A stretch of DNA of 64,000 nucleotides from Scatophagus argus. Its lineage: Eukaryota; Chordata; Actinopteri; Scatophagidae. The stretch lies in the NCBI RefSeq assembly GCF_020382885.2, contig NC_058495.1, positions 20,442,127 through 20,506,126 on the forward strand, written 5' to 3'. Both the position numbers and the translations under genes were made by a program. The notes beneath the pieces are model-generated. The model did no database searches. It had not been told where the DNA came from and saw only the letters and a list, made by a program, of their open reading frames with translations. Shown here piece after piece: positions 55,901 to 64,000 of this stretch; the stretch's first letter is position 1; every line of letters starts with the position of its first letter.

Positions 55901-58900
55901 GAGTCAGAATGTCTGCAGTAAAGGTCAAAAATCTGATTTTTATTATCAAAGGTCTCAAATGCAGTTAGGTCAGTTAAATTCCAAATTAGAAATACTGTGG
56001 TTTTGTCATGCAGCATTTTTCCAATGAATTTAATTTAATTGCACGTGCAAGAACCCAGGGTACTTATTTTATTAACTCCTCTTAAATGACTGACATTCAT
56101 ATGCTTATAGTGTGCAAAGTGCCACACATAAAGCAAAACACTTCAACTTCTGACTTGCAGACTATCAAACTAATTGATCACAGTTGGTGTCATCGAGTGA
56201 CCTGTTGCCATGGCAATTCTAACCCTAGGGTTACTTGGCATACATACGTGGTTTGCCCATCAATGATACACCTGAGATCTTTGGTCTCCATGACAACGCT
56301 AACATCAGCTTTGCCCAGAATGAGACCTTCGCCCTGCTGGGAGCCGTGGCTCGTCTGCAGCCTCGAGCTGCATCTGCTGGGGGAAAAAGTCTGGAGGAGG
56401 TACAAATATTATTTAATATTATTATTTTCTTTACTTTTCCTTGTTTTACTACTACTTGCATCTTATTATAGTGTGTGTACTTGAGGTGCAGGACAACGGA
56501 AATCACTGTCATCCTTTAACACTCGTGTTTTTAGTCTGACACTCTAACTGTGCCATGTTGAGTAGCCTGTCGGGAATTTGGTTGTGATGCGTAAAGAGGT
56601 AGATTCAATGCTTTTTCTAAATGGGTGGTGAGACGTGTTATAATATGTTAATATCTTTATGTTGTTCCTCTTCCTATACTGTAGATAGTAGAGGAGATAG
56701 TGGCAGGCATCGTCGAAAAGATTCCTCAGCCTTTCTGTGTTCAGGAGCTGATGGAAAAGTTCCCAGTCCTCTACGAAGAGTCCATGAACACAGTGCTCAT
56801 CCAGGAGGCCATCAGGTAACATAACAGGCTGTACCATAAGATAACATCACAAACCACACCGCAGGTTCTTCATCAGAGAAAGAAGCCATCTGTGCTGCAC
56901 TGAAAGTATCTCTGACAACATTTAGCTCAGCTCACTTTCAAGGTAAAAATTATAATTAACGGTGTAACCAGTAATATAATATGACTATTTGAGACAAGCA
57001 GCTAAAATTGCACCCTTCAAGAATCATAGCCAGTAACCATAATTATAAGGCTTTGTACTCATACTCTAATAACAACACCTTTTTCATTTGGTGGAGTGTG
57101 AACTGCTGTAGCTTGGGATGCCAGCAGACTTGAAGTCAGAAATCTCTGAACCTCTGACACTGAATTTGTTGTCCTATCAGCCTCTCACAAATGTATTATT
57201 TTCTTTTTGTAGTATGGTTTGGAAAAAAGCTTTTCTCGTTTTTCAATGTGCTGTTGTCCTCACACCACAAAGGTTTGTTGTGGCCAACTTTTGATAGTTT
57301 TATCTGTTTTATATCTGTGAAACATAATTCTTGTGTACAGTTTTATAAATGCCATCTAAGAATCTTGGACTATTAGTTACTTTTTAGTGATTCACACATT
57401 ATTACTATTGAATTACTATATATATATATGCATAATTATTGTTGCTTTTGTTGTTGCATTTGTCTTGCTGATGCACATGTTCTTGGTTTTTGTTTAATAG
57501 TAGGTTAATAGAAGGACACGTGAATGTAATGACTGTAATCTGAGCAGCGCTCAGTGAGGTATTGCCAGTTTAAATTATTCATTTTTGAGTAACTGGGCCT
57601 TGTGTTGTGTGTCTTTCAGATATAACACGTTGCTGGTGGTCATCTCTCAGAGTCTCTGTGATATTGTGAAGGCTCTGAAGGGTCTAGTGGTGATGTCATC
57701 AGAACTGGAGCTTATGGCCAACAGTCTGTTCAACAACGTGGTGCCTGATATGTGGAAAGCCAAGGCAAGACTCACACAGCAAGTTATTCTCCTTCTGATT
57801 CCCTTCTGCTTACCAGTGACCATTGGTCAGATGTCAAGTTAACACCTGCTGTAAAACAAAGATTCTCATTGAGAATAGCAATTTTGAAGTGATCACCTTC
57901 TCATTCTTTATACATTTAAACAGTTTTGTAGGCAGGATGGCTGAGCCTGGATCAACTTAAAGAGAAGCTTTGACCCACACACATTAAGCCACACAATAAA
58001 CACACCATCCACCATATTTTAGAGGATTGTTTTAAGTTAGTGAGAAATGTCAAAATACAGAATACGGCTTTGAGATTTGAACTGAACTAATATTATGACA
58101 TCTGTCTGTGCGTGTTATCATATGGACTTGGGGATGAGACTCAGACATCTGACATTTGGGAGTGATTTCATTTTACAGGACATCAGATGAACTTTTAGTA
58201 GCATTTCTGTGCTGTTCTTACAATCCCAGGCTATGCTTTCTAAGAATACGTCGCTGTGATTGGCCGTGCGTCTCTCTCCCCAGGCCTACCCGTCTCTGAA
58301 GCCCCTGGCCTCCTGGGTGTCAGACCTGCTTCAGAGGATCAATTTTCTGCAGAGATGGATCTCTAATGGAATTCCACCCGTGTTCTGGATTAGCGGCTTC
58401 TTTTTCCCCCAGGCTTTTCTCACTGGCACCCTCCAGAATTACGCCCGTCGCTCCGGCACCTCCATCGACACAATTGGACTGGACTTTGAGGTCAGACAGT
58501 AAACCTGATGGTCTGTGTCATTCTGGCGAAAGACGTTCAGGTTTTTTCTTTGCCAGACGTAGCACTACACATTTACCACACTAGTCCCACTGTATATGAA
58601 ACATATAGTGTCAAGTTATGTAATGTAAGTAACGGATAATACTGATGATCATCCTGTTTCTTCTTCATCTCTTTTGTAATCCCCTTCAGGTAATAGTGAA
58701 GTCAGTGTCGGAGATAACAGAGAAACCAAACGCGGGCTGCTACATTCATGGTCTATTCCTGGAAGGGGCTCGATGGGATACCGAGGCAGGTCAGCTCACA
58801 GAGTCCAGGCCCAAGGAGCTCTACACAGAAATGGCTGTCATCTGGCTGATCCCCAAACCCAACCGAAAACCTCCAACCTCTGGTGTCTATGTCTGCCCCA

Positions 58901-59428
58901 TCTACAAGACCCTCACACGTGCTGGTTAGTACACACCGCGTCTGACTGGGTTCATCTATTTTACAATGTTTGTTCATTTAGAGACTAATGAAATTCTTTG
59001 TTAGTTAACTAAAACTTCAGCTCAGTGTATTAACCTTGTTTTTCTGTGTGACTCAGTGTCAGACTGCTCACTCTAGTGTTTGTGTGCGTCTCCTTTTGGT
59101 GGTTTTATTACTCACCCAAAATAGATTCCAGTTAGTGTCCTGTTTCACACTATGTCTGAAAGTGCAGCTCTGTATTTTCCACCCACACCCACACGACCGA
59201 CACCTTGTGCTAGCACATTCGACTGCTCAGAATCACTCAGTGCAGTGATGGAAAAATACAAACAAATGCCTTCATGTCACTTAACTGCGTTTGTGTGCTT
59301 CTGTAGGGACTCTGTCTACAACCGGTCATTCCACCAACTATGTGATTGCTGTGGAGCTGCCCACAGATCACAGTCAGAGACACTGGATCAAACGAGGAGT
59401 CGCCCTCATCTGTGCGCTGGACTACTAA
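28923..59428 (+). CDS. dnah1: Dynein axonemal heavy chain 1
   Basis: DNAH1 is the inner-arm axonemal dynein heavy chain needed for ciliary and flagellar beating. It is an ATP-driven motor that steps along the neighbouring doublet microtubule. I assembled 78 coding exons in continuous phase, totalling 12,648 nt and 4215 aa, against about 4265 in human DNAH1. Identity is clear from the N-terminus ([25 protein letters not shown]) to the last residues ([14 protein letters not shown]). The ATG at 28923 is preceded by an in-frame stop; a second ATG is at 28932. AAA nucleotide loops are GPAGTGKT (1536-1543), GPSGSGKT (1817-1824), GPTGTGKT (2180-2187) and the Lys-less GVGGSGRQ (2536-2543) usual for AAA4. 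No frameshift or stop breaks the frame. Two introns appear to be GC-AG (66 and 75). AATAAA at 59599-59604 is the likely polyadenylation signal. Exon lists are given in the following four entries. Confidence 0.96.
32645..32720 (+). repeat. Teleost repeat tail in dnah1 intron 11
   Basis: GGACAATCTTGAAAAAGAGG, CTCTCAATGACCCTTTCCTA and TTCAAATAAAGATTTGAATG together resemble the 3' tail of a common fish repeat (...TCTCAATGAGACTTTCCTGGTTAAATAAAGG...). Recognised from memory; the rest of the element is not obvious. Confidence 0.5.
35735..35940 (+). repeat. CA-flanked teleost dispersed repeat in dnah1 intron 20
   Basis: A (CA)n tract (longest run 35749-35769) leads into GTGTTTCCATCACTTCTGGT, ACATTACATAGACCTTACCT, CTAACCT-type units, GTCTTCACCCTAAT, GTGAGGTCCTAAATAAGG and ACAGGAAGGTGTGTCCACAC, ending in CA-rich sequence. 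I recognise this arrangement as a repeat often found beside CA microsatellites in fish. It fills most of the intron and begins about 15 bp after the exon 20 donor. Confidence 0.55.
41570..41720 (+). repeat. Left-end fragment of a hAT-like teleost repeat
   Basis: Starts CAGTGATGGAATGTAACTAA and continues with TACCATGCTGCTACTTTTGG, GGCAAACATTGTGC and TTTACTACATTTTACTAC, matching the left part of a common fish repeat whose ends are CAGTGGTGGAA inverted repeats. It lies in dnah1 intron 41. No transposase is present. Confidence 0.5.
42411..42465 (+). repeat. Short teleost repeat relic in dnah1 intron 43
   Basis: TCAGTTCAATTCAATTAAAC then TTTATTGATCTCCGGGGGGG is close to the CAATTYAACTTTATTGATCCCC-type repeat fragment common in fish. 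Only about 55 bp is recognisable. Confidence 0.45.
46372..46405. repeat. Perfect inverted repeat (14-bp arms, 6-nt loop)
   Basis: TATTGTTATACCTT (46372-46385) is followed by GGGTAT and its exact reverse complement AAGGTATAACAATA (46392-46405). It lies in dnah1 intron 51, about 105 bp before exon 52. It could fold as a hairpin in DNA or RNA; no function is evident. Confidence 0.8.
46748..46792 (-). repeat. Truncated (ATCC)n teleost repeat end
   Basis: Five ATCC units run into TATTTGCTATACCGCTTACC. This is the inverse orientation of the repeat relic at 254-327 and the end usually seen in fish genomes (tetranucleotide tail plus TATACCGCTTA). It lies in dnah1 intron 52. Confidence 0.6.
46889..48903 (+). 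other. dnah1: dnah1 exons 53-57: stalk coiled coil and microtubule-binding domain
   Basis: Coding exons: 46889-46999, 47204-47389, 47490-47681, 48416-48583, 48712-48903 (residues 2789-3071). Exons 53-54 encode the charged heptad-rich outgoing stalk helix ([32 protein letters not shown]). Exons 55-56 encode the microtubule-binding tip ([49 protein letters not shown]). Exon 57 returns as the second helix ([20 protein letters not shown]). Intron 55 holds the TTAA-flanked element at 47768-48295. Confidence 0.92.
47768..48295. mobile_element. Non-autonomous piggyBac-like element (candidate MITE) in dnah1 intron 55
   Basis: TTAA occurs directly at both ends (47764-47767 and 48296-48299). The 528-bp interior begins CCCTCTGAAGTC and ends GACTCCTGAGGG, whose reverse complement is CCCTCAGGAGTC: 10 of 12 positions match in inverted orientation. 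A TTAA target duplication with CCC-starting inverted ends is the hallmark of the piggyBac superfamily. The right half is CpG-rich (AATGCGC, GCGCGCC, ACGCGCACC), unlike the AT-rich intron around it. No transposase frame exists inside, so any mobility would depend on a transposase elsewhere. Confidence 0.7.
49397..59428 (+). other. dnah1: dnah1 exons 58-78: AAA5, AAA6 and C-terminal domain
   Basis: Coding exons: 49397-49528, 49892-50017, 50184-50303, 50870-51019, 51119-51279, 51380-51605, 51787-51982, 52142-52293, 52387-52583, 52694-52838, 53123-53281, 54200-54331, 54462-54632, 54764-54943, 55315-55491, 56229-56399, 56685-56815, 57620-57764, 58284-58490, 58690-58924, 59307-59428. They encode residues 3072-4215, including [89 protein letters not shown] and [15 protein letters not shown], all characteristic of DNAH C-termini. 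Exons 66 and 75 end at GC donors. Confidence 0.92.
53952..53999 (+). repeat. Internal fragment of the hAT-like teleost repeat
   Basis: ATGCCATTCTGCATACCAAG followed by TACTTTTACTTTTGATACAT matches an internal part of the same repeat family seen at 41570-41720 and 59940-60220. It lies in dnah1 intron 68. Confidence 0.4.
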
Positions 59429-59598
59429 CTACTGTCGCACACGCTTTTTCATAGACAAGACAGAAAACACCTGTTTGTGCAGTATGTTTGTTTCACAGCC
59501 CACAACGATGATGACTGCAGTTGCTGTGGTCGCTGAGACAGAATCAAACACAGACACTGACATAAATGATCTCAATGAAAGCCTCCTTTAGTCTGTGC

Positions 59599-59604
59599 AA
59601 TAAA
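59599..59604 (+). other. dnah1: dnah1 polyadenylation signal
   Basis: A canonical AATAAA 171 bp after the dnah1 stop codon, followed by a T/GT-rich stretch. Confidence 0.6.
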
Positions 59605-59689
59605 CAGTTTTTCTCCGTGCCATGTTAGTGTAATATTGTTATGTAAGATTATTGAGATTAGAGATCCTGCTCCTGTTTCAGTTCATGCT

Positions 59690-60220
59690 TCGTACTTCTA
59701 CTCCACTTCAATCTAGAGGCAAATGTTTTACTTTATGTGTTGATCTTGAATGTTTCAGATAGCCTGGATGATTAAATGTTCCTTTAAGGGTTGAGAAAAT
59801 TCAACTTCTTAAGTTAAATGAACTATTTAAAAACACTCTTGCATAAGCTGGAAAATGCAGGGCCACAAAGCTGAGAACAGGACTGTTTATCAGAGCTCAA
59901 AAAGTTGACGTTTTAGAGATTCATACGATGATGCGTTGCTGCAGATTAACCCCCCAACACAAGTAATTAATATTAGCTCAACATTGCACATCTGCAGCAG
60001 TAAAATGGACAATACACATTAATACTGCAGTAATATTAATCCCAAAACACCACATACACTATATAATAATAAAACACAGACAGGGAACATTTTACCGCAC
60101 AGTGAGCACTTGTACTTATCATACTTTAAGTACATTTTGCTGATAATACTTTGGTACGAATTTAAAATCCATTTACTTGTAGTGGAGTATTTCAGCAATG
60201 TGGCACTTCTTCCACCACTG
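59690..60220 (+). repeat. hAT-like teleost repeat with intact right end
   Basis: A left fragment (TACTTCTACTCCACTTCAAT, AGAGGCAAATGTTTTACTTT) at about 59690-59735 and a longer right part from about 59940 (AGCAGTAAAATGGACAATAC, TTTAAGTACATTTTGCTGAT, ACTTGTAGTGGAGTATTTC) end in TTCTTCCACCACTG at 60207-60220. The terminal TTCCACCACTG is the inverse of the CAGTGRTGGAA start seen at 41570. CAGTG-type inverted ends fit a hAT DNA transposon. The copy sits between dnah1 and the kinase gene. Confidence 0.5.

Positions 60221-64000
<3,780 letters not shown>

Overview
The window looks like nuclear DNA from a teleost fish. It has spliced protein genes with short GT-AG introns, abundant (GT)n/(CA)n microsatellites, and fragments of several dispersed repeats that I recognise as widespread in teleost genomes. 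No bacterial, organellar or viral gene was seen.

Five genes are supported by residue-level matches to known families, and in each case the splice phases close. Left to right they are: sec61a1 on + (8893-12706, 12 coding exons, 476 aa); chchd4/MIA40 on + (14722-15814, 3 exons, 165 aa); a netrin-4-like gene on - (21233-17280, 10 exons, 652 aa); dnah1 on + (28923-59428, 78 coding exons, about 4215 aa); and the first coding exon of a MAPKAP kinase, best matched to mapkapk3, on + (60761-61069), which continues past the window end. chchd4 and the netrin gene are convergent. The netrin gene and dnah1 are divergent across about 7.7 kb without a recognisable gene. The first 8.7 kb also has no gene I can recognise.

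The genes do not form one pathway. Sec61 alpha is the ER translocon pore. CHCHD4 is the oxidoreductase of the mitochondrial intermembrane space. Netrin-4 is a secreted laminin-related matrix protein. DNAH1 is an inner-arm axonemal dynein heavy chain. MAPKAPK3 is a p38-activated kinase. Human SEC61A1, CHCHD4, DNAH1 and MAPKAPK3 all lie on chromosome 3, so the block looks like old shared linkage. Human NTN4 is on chromosome 12, so the netrin here may be a separate paralogue.

I found nothing that amounts to a new biological system. The observations most worth checking are a 528-bp TTAA-flanked, piggyBac-like non-autonomous element in dnah1 intron 55; three probable GC-AG introns; an in-frame 30-nt micro-exon and a NAGNAG acceptor in dnah1; the unusual laminin-N region of the netrin-4-like protein; a perfect CRE upstream of chchd4 and paired TGACGTG motifs upstream of sec61a1; and fragments of a hAT-like repeat whose two ends can be seen in separate copies.
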